Of a DNA stretch of 64,000 nt, positions 39,143-47,705 are shown in pieces (position 1 is the first letter of the stretch; each line of letters starts with the position of its first letter). The notes below the pieces were generated by a model. That model saw nothing but the letters and a program-made list of their open reading frames with translations, searched no databases and had not been told where the DNA came from. The DNA is from Acinetobacter puyangensis (GTDB lineage: Bacteria > Pseudomonadota > Gammaproteobacteria > Pseudomonadales > Moraxellaceae), in contig NZ_OANT01000001.1 in the NCBI RefSeq assembly GCF_900096995.1, forward strand, positions 372,001 through 436,000, read 5' to 3'. The position numbers and the translations under genes are program-made.

Positions 39143-39260
39143 GTCATGAATATGTGTGTAATATGAGTAAATTTGTAATGTATTGATGTTAGACAGAAAA
39201 CATTTACATGCGTAATATCTGTTATTTAGATCGTGATTGCCAGATTTGAGGAATAATCAT

Positions 39261-39965
39261 TTGAAAGTTTCAAAAACCAAAGAACGAATTTTGCAGGCAA
39301 GTTTGACCTTATTTAATGAAAAAGGTGAAAGAGTCGTCACGACCAACCATATTGCAGCCGAACTGGGGATTAGTCCGGGTAATCTGTATTATCATTTTCG
39401 TAATAAACAAGAGATTATTAAAGAATTATTTGAACAATATCAAACTGAAACCATTAATTTATTAAATGTGCCAGAAGGACGTCCGTTAAACAGTAATGAT
39501 AAAATCCATTATTTTCAGATTCTGAGCAAGCAATTGTGGTCTTATCGGTTTTTACATCGGGATGTGCATCATTTAATGGACTCCAATCCTGAGTTTAAAC
39601 AGCTTTATCCGCAACTAGCAGGTCGTGTCATGCAACAAGGGCAAAAGATTTATCAGGGTTTTGTTGATGCCGGATTAATGAGAATGACAGCATCGGAGAT
39701 TGAAGCTTTAATTATCAATGTGTGGATTGTGTTAACCAACTGGGCCAATTTTTTATATATGTCCGGACATTTAAATGGTGATCAAAAATCAGAACACTGG
39801 GTATGGCAGGCTTTGCGGCAGATGGTATTTCTTGAAGGACCCTATTTAATTGGTGAAAGTCGAGAGACCTATGAAAAACTGCTGGAAACCATGGGAACCT
39901 CGAATTTATTTGCGCAGTTATCTGATGTTGGGTCAGAAAATAGCGAATTGGAAATAAAAAATTGA
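39261..39965 (+). CDS. TetR/AcrR-family regulator, divergent from the ALDH gene
   Basis: About 234 residues from TTG 39261 (read as Met), which is eight bases after GAGGA. The protein starts MKVSKTKERILQASLTLFNE; an earlier TTG at 39237 lacks such a site. The N-terminal helix-turn-helix is TTNHIAAELGISPGNLYYHFRNK; the remaining helical domain would bind ligand. It probably represses the neighbouring ALDH gene through the palindrome at 39116-39135 and responds to an aldehyde or fatty compound (inference). Confidence 0.85.
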   Translation: MKVSKTKERILQASLTLFNEKGERVVTTNHIAAELGISPGNLYYHFRNKQEIIKELFEQYQTETINLLNVPEGRPLNSNDKIHYFQILSKQLWSYRFLHRDVHHLMDSNPEFKQLYPQLAGRVMQQGQKIYQGFVDAGLMRMTASEIEALIINVWIVLTNWANFLYMSGHLNGDQKSEHWVWQALRQMVFLEGPYLIGESRETYEKLLETMGTSNLFAQLSDVGSENSELEIKN

Positions 39966-40029
39966 AGATTTTTTGGCTAAAAGCGTTAAACTAATGCGTT
40001 TTTTAAAATTATTGCGAATTTAAAGTAAA

Positions 40030-40896
40030 ATGAATATGTCTACAGTAAATACAGCACGTTTGCTGATTACATGTGAAGATCGTCCCGGTATCGTACAGGC
40101 TGTATCGAGTTTTTTGTATCACCAAGGTGCCAATATTACCGCACTTGATCAATATGCAACCGAAGCGCAAGGCGGACGTTATTTTATGCGTGTTGAATTT
40201 GAGCTGGATCATTTGTCTGGTCGTCAGGAAGCATTGGTTGAAACATTTCAGAAGAATGTTGCCGAACGCTATAATATGACTTGGCGCTTGAACTGTGTTA
40301 GTGATGTTAAGAAAGTCGGAATTTTGGTTTCCAAAGTTGATCATGCTTTATTAGAGTTATTATGGCGTCATGCACGTGGCTCCTTAGCTTGTGAAATTAC
40401 ACAGGTCATTTCCAACCATGAAGATTTACGTGAATCGGTTGAAAACTTTGGTATCCCGTTTACTGTAATTCCGGTCAATAAAGATAATAAAGCAGAAGCC
40501 TATGCACAAATTGATGAATTGATGCAGGGCAATGATTTGCTTGTTCTAGCACGTTATATGCAAATTTTGAGCGAGGATTTTGTATTAAAATGGCCGATGA
40601 AAGTGATTAATATCCACCATTCATTCCTGCCTGCATTTGTGGGAGCAAACCCTTATAAACAAGCCTACGAAAAAGGCGTAAAACTGATTGGTGCAACTGC
40701 CCATTATGTGACTGCTGATCTGGATCAGGGACCGATTATTGAGCAGGATGTAGAACGGGTCAGTCATGATTATAGTGTCGAACAATTACGTGAACTGGGT
40801 GAAGATGTAGAACGAAATGTTCTGGCTCGAGCAGTAAAATGGCATCTGGAAGATAGAATTATTGTGGATGGTAATAAAACCGTTGTTTTTGATTAA
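40030..40896 (+). CDS. purU: Formyltetrahydrofolate deformylase
   Basis: Releases formate from 10-formyl-THF, balancing one-carbon pools and feeding PurT. N-terminal ACT domain (ARLLITCEDRPGIVQAVSSFLYHQGANI) and C-terminal formyltransferase-like hydrolase domain with NIHHSFLPAFVGANPYKQAYEKGVKLIGATAHYVTADLDQGPII. 288 residues, normal. Stands alone with a terminator. Confidence 0.96.
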   Translation: MNMSTVNTARLLITCEDRPGIVQAVSSFLYHQGANITALDQYATEAQGGRYFMRVEFELDHLSGRQEALVETFQKNVAERYNMTWRLNCVSDVKKVGILVSKVDHALLELLWRHARGSLACEITQVISNHEDLRESVENFGIPFTVIPVNKDNKAEAYAQIDELMQGNDLLVLARYMQILSEDFVLKWPMKVINIHHSFLPAFVGANPYKQAYEKGVKLIGATAHYVTADLDQGPIIEQDVERVSHDYSVEQLRELGEDVERNVLARAVKWHLEDRIIVDGNKTVVFD

Positions 40897-40924
40897 TTAT
40901 TTACACATTCTAAGAAATTTTTTC

Positions 40925-40955
40925 AAGCACAGTTATTAACTGTGCTTTTATTTTT
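40925..40955 (+). terminator. Terminator of purU
   Basis: AAGCACAGTT/AACTGTGCTT, ten perfect pairs and a three-base loop, followed by TTATTTTT. Confidence 0.9.
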
Positions 40956-40983
40956 AGTAAAAAATTATAAAAAAAGGTTGAAA

Positions 40984-40998
40984 ATGAAAACACTTCTC
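40984..40998 (+). promoter_or_regulatory. Putative Fur box upstream of tonB
   Basis: TGAAAACACTTCTCA matches the 7-1-7 Fur consensus TGATAATnATTATCA at 10-11 of 14 informative positions, about 80 bases before tonB. Iron control of TonB systems is well established; this particular site is a prediction. Confidence 0.45.
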
Positions 40999-41079
40999 AT
41001 TTATCATTGTCGCACTTTAATTTGTACATCCGGTTGTATCAATCGAATGATTTTACGTTACAAAATTAGGACATCCTAA

Positions 41080-41823
41080 ATGGGTCAACTTTCTGTAGCA
41101 TCATCTTCCCATCCGCTGTCTAGGAACCAGAAAATTATTGCTGCAATTGCAGCGGTAGTTGTGGGTCATGCCGGCGTTTTGCTGGCTTTGTCCTATATGA
41201 AGCCAATGCAATTAAGACCAGTCGATCCACCCAAACCTGTGCAGGTTCGTTTTGTCAAAATTGTTGAGAAACCAAAAGCTGAATTACCAAAGCCAAAAGA
41301 ACCTGAGAAGCCGAAAGAACCGCCTAAACCTAAGCAGGTGAAGATTGTTGAAAAGCCCTTGCCTCCACCTAAAAAAGTAGAGAAGGTGCAGCAAGTCAAG
41401 GCGCCTACACCAAAGCCGGTAGAGTTACCTCAGGCTGAGACAAAAATTGTGACCACAACGACAGCCGTGGTGACGACACCACAACCTGCACCAAAGGCAG
41501 AGCCGGCACCCGCACCGGAGCCAGCACCACAAGTTGATAACAGTCCCCGTAATTTGGGTGATGCATCAGGTGTGGCCTGGAAGCGTAAACCAAAGCCTAG
41601 GTTATCTCAGGACGATCTGAAAAGTGTTACCAGTACTTCAATGATCATCCGTATCGATGTTGACGATAAGGGTAGAATCAAGGCAAGAATCAAACAGGGC
41701 AGTGGTAATGCAAAGGTTGATAGAGAAGTCATTAGAGCTGTGCAGGCAGGACAATTTTATCCGCATAAAGAAGACGGTGTTGCCGTTCCATTTTATGCAG
41801 AACAACCATTCCACTTACAGTAA
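41080..41823 (+). CDS. tonB: TonB energy-transducing protein
   Basis: 247 residues: N-terminal membrane anchor (IIAAIAAVVVGHAGVLLALSYM), a long Pro/Lys-rich periplasmic spacer (~40-150) and a C-terminal TonB domain (MIIRIDVDDKGRIKARIKQGSGNAKVDREVIRAVQAGQFYP). It couples the proton motive force to outer-membrane siderophore and vitamin receptors with ExbB and ExbD, which follow in the same operon. Confidence 0.95.
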   Translation: MGQLSVASSSHPLSRNQKIIAAIAAVVVGHAGVLLALSYMKPMQLRPVDPPKPVQVRFVKIVEKPKAELPKPKEPEKPKEPPKPKQVKIVEKPLPPPKKVEKVQQVKAPTPKPVELPQAETKIVTTTTAVVTTPQPAPKAEPAPAPEPAPQVDNSPRNLGDASGVAWKRKPKPRLSQDDLKSVTSTSMIIRIDVDDKGRIKARIKQGSGNAKVDREVIRAVQAGQFYPHKEDGVAVPFYAEQPFHLQ

Positions 41824-41870
41824 AGCCGCAGGGCTAAACCGAAATATTTGAAAATTAAGGAGTTCGAATA

Positions 41871-42500
41871 ATGAACTTTTCAGTGTATTGGCAACATGCA
41901 GATGCGGTAAGTAAGACGCTGTATTTTATTTTATTGGCGATGTCGATTACGACGTGGACCGTCTTTATTATCCGTATTCTGGGCACCAAGCAAATCAAGC
42001 AATTGGCCAAAGACAATTTACAAAAAGCCATTAACGACTTGAAAAACCGTGTCAGTGGCTTGGCTTATGATCACCGTAAAGCAGCTGCCGAACAGGTGTT
42101 ATTACAGCAGATTGCACGTGAAAAATCGGCCGCAGATAAAGGCGTATCAGTATTGGGTACCATCGCTTCAATTGCACCTTTTGTTGGTTTATTTGGTACA
42201 GTGTGGGGTATTTTCCATGCACTGGTCGCCGTTGGTTCTAGTGGTCAAGCTGGTCTTGCTCAGGTTGCAACACCTGTGGGTGAAGCATTGATTATGACGG
42301 GTCTGGGTCTTGCGGTAGCGATTCCTGCGGTACTTGCCTATAATATCTGTGTACGTCAAAACCGTACCTTGTCAAATGACTTACAAGATCATGCACATGG
42401 TTTGTTGATTGATACAATTTTACAGGATCAAAAACATGTAGCGGAATCTTCCGAATCCGTTGCAGCAAATAAAGCACAATATGCTGGAGGTCAGGCATAA
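41871..42500 (+). CDS. exbB: Biopolymer transport protein ExbB
   Basis: 209 residues of the MotA/TolQ/ExbB family. Three transmembrane segments, with the conserved GTIASIAPFVGLFGTVWGIFHAL and the last helix LIMTGLGLAVAIPAVLAYN. Forms the proton channel with ExbD. Its stop overlaps the exbD start by one base. Confidence 0.95.
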   Translation: MNFSVYWQHADAVSKTLYFILLAMSITTWTVFIIRILGTKQIKQLAKDNLQKAINDLKNRVSGLAYDHRKAAAEQVLLQQIAREKSAADKGVSVLGTIASIAPFVGLFGTVWGIFHALVAVGSSGQAGLAQVATPVGEALIMTGLGLAVAIPAVLAYNICVRQNRTLSNDLQDHAHGLLIDTILQDQKHVAESSESVAANKAQYAGGQA

Positions 42501-42904
42501 TGGCATTTTCTCTAGGAGAAGATAATGATCAAGGCATGACGGAGATGAACCTTATTCCGTTGATTGACATCATGCTGGTATTGATGATTATCTTTTTGGT
42601 CACAGCGACTGTAGCGAATCCGTCCATTCCGTTGACATTGCCGAAAACAACGGCAGAAATGCAGGAACAGCCGCCGGAAGCGATTACGGTGAGTATCGAT
42701 AAAGATAACCAGATTGCGTGGAATGGAGAAGTTGTATCCTTAGATGAATTGGCACGACGTTTCCAAGAGAAAAGTCATGCAACGCAAAAACCAACCATTC
42801 AACTGCGCGCAGATAAAGATTCAAAATATGATTCAACTGCTCAGGTGATGTCCCGTGCAAGTGAAGCAGGTTTGGCAGATATTGCATTTGTTAGCGAGAA
42901 TTAA
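42500..42904 (+). CDS. exbD: Biopolymer transport protein ExbD
   Basis: 134 residues: EMNLIPLIDIMLVLMIIFLVTA contains the conserved Asp of the proton path, followed by a small periplasmic domain (IQLRADKDSKYDSTAQVMSRASEAGLADIAFVSE). Last gene of tonB-exbB-exbD. Confidence 0.95.
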   Translation: MAFSLGEDNDQGMTEMNLIPLIDIMLVLMIIFLVTATVANPSIPLTLPKTTAEMQEQPPEAITVSIDKDNQIAWNGEVVSLDELARRFQEKSHATQKPTIQLRADKDSKYDSTAQVMSRASEAGLADIAFVSEN

Positions 42905-42944
42905 GATCACATCGTGGATTTGTATTAATATTTCTTAATGCATT

Positions 42945-42971
42945 AAGCAGTCTAAAAAGACTGCTTTTTTT
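42945..42971. terminator. Terminator after exbD
   Basis: AAGCAGTCT/AGACTGCTT with an AAAA loop and a following T-run. It touches the convergent msrA stop codon and may serve both genes. Confidence 0.88.
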
Positions 42972-43491
42972 ATGATTGAAATAAATCTGGGAATTGTTTA
43001 TGAAGTTTTTCGAGTTTTGGTGGAATGGCAAAATTACAATAAGGCTGGGTTGGATTACGATCAAAGAAATTTTGGTGATATTCTTCGGCACTATAAAATT
43101 CTGGCGCAGCTGCCAATTCGGTGACGACATTGATACCGTCGGCCTTTAACTGGGCGATTTTATCTTGTGCCTGTTGCTTTTGGGCTGTATCCAGATAAAA
43201 GATCACAGAACGATATTGTGTGCCGATATCATTGCCCTGACGATTGAGGGTGGTGGCATCATGTGTGGCAAAAAATACCTCTAGAAGTTGCGTATAGCTC
43301 ACAGTCTGTTCATCAAAATCAATACGGATCACTTCTGCATGACCAGTTGCGCCGGAACAGACCTGTTCATAGTTCGGATTCTGACGTTGTCCACCGGCAT
43401 AACCGCTTTCTACCTGCCGAACACCTTTGATATGTAGAAAGACTGATTCGGTACACCAAAAACATCCACCACCAAAAATTGCCTGTTGCAT
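42970..43491 (-). CDS. msrA: Peptide methionine (S)-S-oxide reductase MsrA
   Basis: Repairs oxidised methionine in proteins. 173 residues with the active-site GGCFWCTE near the N-terminus, [19 protein letters not shown] and QYRSVIFY, all typical. No fused MsrB domain. Stands alone. Confidence 0.96.
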   Translation of the reverse strand: MQQAIFGGGCFWCTESVFLHIKGVRQVESGYAGGQRQNPNYEQVCSGATGHAEVIRIDFDEQTVSYTQLLEVFFATHDATTLNRQGNDIGTQYRSVIFYLDTAQKQQAQDKIAQLKADGINVVTELAAAPEFYSAEEYHQNFFDRNPTQPYCNFAIPPKLEKLHKQFPDLFQS

Positions 43492-43707
43492 CGCTGAATC
43501 CTCATCATTGATAAGATTTTTGTCTGTTATATAGATTGAATCATTGCGGTTGCTTTAAAATTTTTCCAGTGCAATATTGTTGCAACAGGAATCTGACGCT
43601 GAAAATAGTTCAGATCGAAATATCGATTCCTCAGAATTAGAAGCAGCGTTAAATTTGATCCATTTGGTTCCCGGCTTGTTTTACGATAGAAGTAGAATAC
43701 CACGCAT

Positions 43708-44172
43708 CTAACGCGGTTGAATTGGGCTGATAAAGGTTACCAGCGCATTGCCATTGGCATCTATTAAAACCAATTGTTGATGGCTTACAGTATATTTTGC
43801 AACGTGCTGTAATGCTTGTTTATAAGCCTGTTCAATTTCTCCATTATTGCTTAAACATGCCATTTCGGTACTGGCAATCTGTCCTAGGCTAATGTTATTT
43901 AGATTATCAGCCTGATAACTCCCCATAATACGATTACAGCTGTCAGAACCGCTGAATCGGGCCTCACTTGAGCTAAATTCAATCGTGGCTGTGTTTGCAT
44001 TCTGCGCATAGGTAATCGGCTGTTGACCTATCTGACTCAAGATCCAGGCTTTGCCTTGTAGCAGTGATAGATTATTTGCCTGTACCACTTGTACTTCTGG
44101 TGGGGTCGAAGTACATGCTGAAAAAATGATGCCGGAACTTAAGGCACATCCCAATAAAAAGTTTTTTTTCAT
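43708..44172 (-). CDS. META-domain (HslJ-like) lipoprotein
   Basis: 154 residues with a lipoprotein signal peptide (MKKNFLLGCALSSGIIFSAC; lipobox FSAC) and a META domain: GKAWILSQIGQQPI, the core ARFSGSDSCNRIMGSYQ, and STEMACLSNNGEIEQAYKQAL. HslJ-type proteins are linked to novobiocin tolerance and heat shock; role here unknown. Confidence 0.85.
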   Translation of the reverse strand: MKKNFLLGCALSSGIIFSACTSTPPEVQVVQANNLSLLQGKAWILSQIGQQPITYAQNANTATIEFSSSEARFSGSDSCNRIMGSYQADNLNNISLGQIASTEMACLSNNGEIEQAYKQALQHVAKYTVSHQQLVLIDANGNALVTFISPIQPR

Positions 44173-44289
44173 GATCTTTCCTATGTTTATTAAAGTTACA
44201 TTATATTTGCTTGATCAAAGCAAAAAATACCAGAAATAGCCAGTGATTTGATCAACAAAAATGATGCAAACTGTAAAGCAGTTTTGGTC

Positions 44290-45351
44290 TTATTGATCTG
44301 CTTTGGGTAATCCGGAACGAATCAATTGCGAATAGTGCCGACTAGATCGATCTTTGAGCTGTGTAAAATTTTGTACTCTAGGATTGATATAGGCCATCTG
44401 TAACCACTGACTTTGTGAGTATCGTTGGTCAAGAATCTGATGATCATACAGATAATAAGGTAATTTCCCGGATAACAATACCCGATAATCGACCGGGATC
44501 GGATCAATTTTATTGACCATATCAAAAATGATGGTAGTACAGTTACTAAATAAGGTGTTATACCAGCGAGGATGGGTTTGCAATGCCTGACCTTGTTCTA
44601 GATAGGATATGAACAATTCCTGCATGGCAATTTTGGGCATTTTTACCGGATAGATATAGACACGCTCTTTACGGATATTGCTACGTGTATAGATAATATC
44701 TTTTTCGTCGGCAGGTACAATGGCAAGTTCATACTGACGGAAGAAACCACCGATGCTGGAGAATTTTTCGGTTTTTTCCTTACGGATTTCTATCGAAAAT
44801 GTCAGATGTCGTCCATCGGCAAAATTAAAACTTAATAAGGTATGTGCAATTTGATTTCCGGCCCAGTAGGACAGAATTAAATCCATACTTTCAATTTTGG
44901 ATAAATCGTAGTGCCGTGTCTCCCAACGAATGTCGTAATCAGTTTCACTGCGCCAGTTAAAATTACGTACATTTTCAATGGTAATCTGATCGCCATGCTG
45001 TTGATAATTTAAAATTCTGGCGACTTCGGGATTCCAGTCACGATCATTACGGGGCTGCATGGAAAAATACCATACCACACCAACGGTAAAACATAGGAGG
45101 TAGATCCAGACATCGGTTTTGCGTTTAAAAATCGCCTGTGTGATGTAGACACCAGTAATGCTACAGGACAGAATAATCCAGAAACCAATCGCGATATAGC
45201 TAAAAACTTTGCCAAAGGGTTGCTGGATCCATAGTGCCAGACACAGCCAAATACTGGATAAAATGACAAATATATAAAACAGACCGTGTAATAAAGCACC
45301 AAAAATACTTTTGTGGAAGGTTTTTTTATCGATGTCGTTCATACTTAGCAT
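44290..45351 (-). CDS. DUF4105 membrane protein
   Basis: 353 residues with three N-terminal transmembrane helices and a DUF4105 domain (SMDLILSYWAGNQIAHTLLSF to HPRWYNTLFSNCTTIIFDMV, including the conserved Asn-Cys-Thr). The DUF4105 Cys/His pattern suggests a papain-like fold, function unknown. It overlaps the folA stop by seven bases if the first ATG is used, so it shares the folA transcript. Confidence 0.8.
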   Translation of the reverse strand: MLSMNDIDKKTFHKSIFGALLHGLFYIFVILSSIWLCLALWIQQPFGKVFSYIAIGFWIILSCSITGVYITQAIFKRKTDVWIYLLCFTVGVVWYFSMQPRNDRDWNPEVARILNYQQHGDQITIENVRNFNWRSETDYDIRWETRHYDLSKIESMDLILSYWAGNQIAHTLLSFNFADGRHLTFSIEIRKEKTEKFSSIGGFFRQYELAIVPADEKDIIYTRSNIRKERVYIYPVKMPKIAMQELFISYLEQGQALQTHPRWYNTLFSNCTTIIFDMVNKIDPIPVDYRVLLSGKLPYYLYDHQILDQRYSQSQWLQMAYINPRVQNFTQLKDRSSRHYSQLIRSGLPKADQ

Positions 45352-45869
45352 AAATTATCTTGACGTAAATATTGGGCAAAACGAAAAGAAATTGCATCTT
45401 TGGCACTGATATGGTCACTAAAATCGGTTAGGATAAAATCATCTGGAATTGCAGGATAGAAGGCATCACCTTGTACATCCAAATCAACATGGGTGATTTC
45501 TAGACGATCTGCAATAGGCAGGGTTTGTTTAAAAATTTCCCCGCCACCGATAATAAACAATGATGGCTTATCTACTTCTTCCAAATCAAATACAGCTTGT
45601 TCTAGCGCATTGTCAATAGAATAGGCAACTTTTACGCCTTCTGCTGTCCATTGATGATCTCGGGTAATCACCCAGTTAATACGATTGGGTAAAGGGCGTC
45701 CCATGGATTCAAAGGTTTTACGCCCCATAATCACCACGCCATCTTGCGTAATACGTTTAAAATGCTGTAAATCTTCTGAAATATGCCAAGGCAGTTGATT
45801 GCCTTTACCGATACACTGCTGAACATCACAGGCCACCACATGTACAACTTCGATGTCTTGAAAGGCCAT
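45345..45869 (-). CDS. folA: Dihydrofolate reductase
   Basis: 174 residues: VVACDVQQCIGKGNQLPWHISEDLQHFK, VIMGRKTFESMGRPLP and the later IIGGGEIFKQTLP. It regenerates THF from the DHF made by thymidylate synthase and is the trimethoprim target. It normally lies in an operon behind thyA; here the 5' part of that gene is about 17.6 kb away, so folA depends on a promoter between or within the thyA remnant and the island end. GGGAGAAG precedes the ATG. Confidence 0.95.
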   Translation of the reverse strand: MAFQDIEVVHVVACDVQQCIGKGNQLPWHISEDLQHFKRITQDGVVIMGRKTFESMGRPLPNRINWVITRDHQWTAEGVKVAYSIDNALEQAVFDLEEVDKPSLFIIGGGEIFKQTLPIADRLEITHVDLDVQGDAFYPAIPDDFILTDFSDHISAKDAISFRFAQYLRQDNLC

Positions 45870-45931
45870 TTTCTTCTCCCTGATGCTCCCCGTATCGAGG
45901 ATGCATTTTAAATATATATGCTGTAGAAACC

Positions 45932-46216
45932 TTAAACCGCAACAGGTGCCTTGATGGCCGGATGTGATTGATAACCAACGATGTCGATATCTTCAAATTT
46001 AAAATCAAAAATATCTTTAATTTCAGGATTAAGTTGAAGCTGGCAAAGTGGTAATGGTTCACGGCTTAACTGTAATCTGGCCTGTTCAAAATGATTGGCA
46101 TATAGATGCGTATCTCCGCCGGTCCAGACAAAGTCGCCCACATCAAGCTCACAGACCTGCGCGATCATATGCGTGAGCAGGGCATAACTGGCAATATTAA
46201 AGGGAACACCTAAAAA
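45932..46216 (-). pseudogene. thyA: C-terminal fragment of native thyA
   Basis: Reads [19 protein letters not shown] through [10 protein letters not shown] to [11 protein letters not shown], the C-terminal third of an E. coli-type thymidylate synthase. It lacks the catalytic Cys and the N-terminal dUMP-site residues. The open frame continues nine codons into the island from a GTG, but no functional enzyme can result. It lies 62 bases upstream of folA. Confidence 0.93.
46212..46216. repeat. Left attachment core (AAAAA)
   Basis: Host thyA on the plus strand reads CACCTAAAAA up to this point, then island sequence TTTTATAACCC begins. The same five bases recur at 63814-63818. They may be the crossover core or a target duplication; the A-run makes the exact edge ambiguous by a few bases. 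Confidence 0.7.
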
Positions 46217-46240
46217 TTTTATAACCCTAAATTTTTGCAC

Positions 46241-46322
46241 AATATGCTTTCCAATAAGGGTTTACTACCAAATTATAACTGTGCATTATTAATTTTGCAC
46301 ATTTGGTAAACCCAAGCATATT
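46241..46322. repeat. Compound inverted repeat at the island's left end
   Basis: Four blocks recur in inverted order: AATATGCTT (46241), GGGTTTA (46258), CCAAAT (46268), TGTGCA (46280), then TGCACA (46296), ATTTGG (46301), TAAACCC (46307), AAGCATATT (46314). The left arm has extra spacers of 8, 3 and 6 bases. A third TTTGCACA-type copy lies at 46233-46241. This looks like a recombinase-binding array or arm sites rather than a terminator. Confidence 0.7.
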
Positions 46323-46529
46323 CTAGAACAGTTAATTAAAACCAGATACTCATCTGAATGTAATTAAATAAGTTTTCCCTAGAAGGATAATTATAGATAA
46401 ATTTAATACTTTTAGCCATCCTTTAGTTCCAAAATTGATACGTACTGACAAAAACGAAAGATCAGATATTAAAGTTTATTTACTCCTTAGGTATAAGTTC
46501 AATACAAGCAAAAAATTTACACTTTAAAA

Positions 46530-46719
46530 TGTAAACCTACGGTTAGGTCTATGTTCAAACTATTAATTATTTTAACTTTTTATGTATGTTCTAGCTAAAA
46601 CAGTGTTGCACCACTAGCGAATAATTCAACATAACATTGATGTTCTAGTATTTTTCAGCGAGTTGCGGCCCTAGTCGACTTTTTCCACCCATCCAAGGAA
46701 TAATTGGCTTGGTTTTCAT
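46530..46719 (-). pseudogene. Decayed D12-class DNA adenine methylase (5' part)
   Basis: From ATG 46719 the frame reads MKTKPIIPWMGGKSRLGPQL and AEKY-stop. After a frameshift it continues HQCYVELFASGATLF-stop-LEHT and then VKIINSLNIDL. These are motif I (PWMGGKSRL), the CYVELFASG segment and IN-LN-DL of Dam-type MTases, now broken by stops and shifts. Downstream to 46400 nothing is recognisable. The catalytic DPPY part is lost. Confidence 0.8.
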
Positions 46720-46912
46720 CTTTTCACCTACTGCATTTTTTCTTCATTTTCTGATAGCCTCAACATACTCTTTACAGGAGGTGATGAAGCATTTTCTGCG
46801 GTAGTCAACTTACCCAAGGAGGCATAGCTTGCTAGAATAAACTATGTCGCTTCGTTTTGTTTTTTATATTTATAACTTTCAATAAGTCGGAAATGATTCC
46901 TAAGGGTGGGGT

Positions 46913-47683
46913 ATGCTAAGTAAAAATCTAAATAAATCAATTAATAGTATTGTTTTTGATTGTCCTTATTGCAATGCCAACAAAATTACTTTTGATATAA
47001 AAGGAATAAATAACCCTCAATTAGATAGAAATAATAATAAAATTCATTTTCAATTATTTGCAGTTTGTAGATCATGCAAAAATGCCATTACGGTAAATGC
47101 TATTGAAAATGAAGAGTTTTTTAAAATGGCTTTAGGGGATAAACTTAATAATGATCGTGGAACGACATATCTTCAGATTGTTCTTAATTACTTTAATGAA
47201 CACGAACGAGATTTACATACAATTTTTTCCTCATTTTTTTATAACCCAATTCTGCCTAGTTCAACACAACCTCCTGAACACTTACCATCAGAAATTGAAA
47301 ATATCTTTTTAGAAGCATCAAAATGTCTTTCAGTAAATTGTTATAACGCTGCTGGTGCAATGTTTAGACTTTGTTTGGATATTACAACCAAGAAAATTAT
47401 TGATAATCATTCAAATAAAAATCCAACAGCAAATGATAAAAAAACGATCCATTCCCGCTTGAAATGGATTTTTGAAAATGAAATTTTACCTTCAGATTTA
47501 GAGGACTTGTCTCGTGGTATTAAGGATGACGGGAATGACGCTGCCCACGATGGATCATTGAACAAGGATGATGCTGAAGACCTATTAGACTTTACTTATA
47601 TTTTACTAGAACGGGTTTATACAGAGCCTGAACGCGTGAAGATTGCAGCTCAACGTCGAGTTGCTCGTAGACAAACTCCGTAG
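46913..47683 (+). CDS. DUF4145-domain protein
   Basis: 256 residues. N-terminal zinc-ribbon-like CPYCNAN...CRSCKN, then a C-terminal DUF4145 domain: IENIFLEASKCLSVNCYNAAGAMFRLCLDI and LEDLSRGIKDDGNDAAHDGSLNKDDAEDLLDFTYILLERVY. DUF4145 occurs alone in defence islands and fused to restriction enzymes; its activity is unknown. GGGTGGGGT precedes ATG 46913. The next gene starts 22 bases later, so the two look like one operon. Confidence 0.8.
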   Translation: MLSKNLNKSINSIVFDCPYCNANKITFDIKGINNPQLDRNNNKIHFQLFAVCRSCKNAITVNAIENEEFFKMALGDKLNNDRGTTYLQIVLNYFNEHERDLHTIFSSFFYNPILPSSTQPPEHLPSEIENIFLEASKCLSVNCYNAAGAMFRLCLDITTKKIIDNHSNKNPTANDKKTIHSRLKWIFENEILPSDLEDLSRGIKDDGNDAAHDGSLNKDDAEDLLDFTYILLERVYTEPERVKIAAQRRVARRQTP

Positions 47684-47705
47684 CTGTTCATTTAGGATAA
47701 TCTAA

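Noticed and set aside
45932..46240. Short open frame with GTG start as a functional ThyA
   Set aside because: It lacks about two thirds of the enzyme including the catalytic Cys; the first codons are island DNA.
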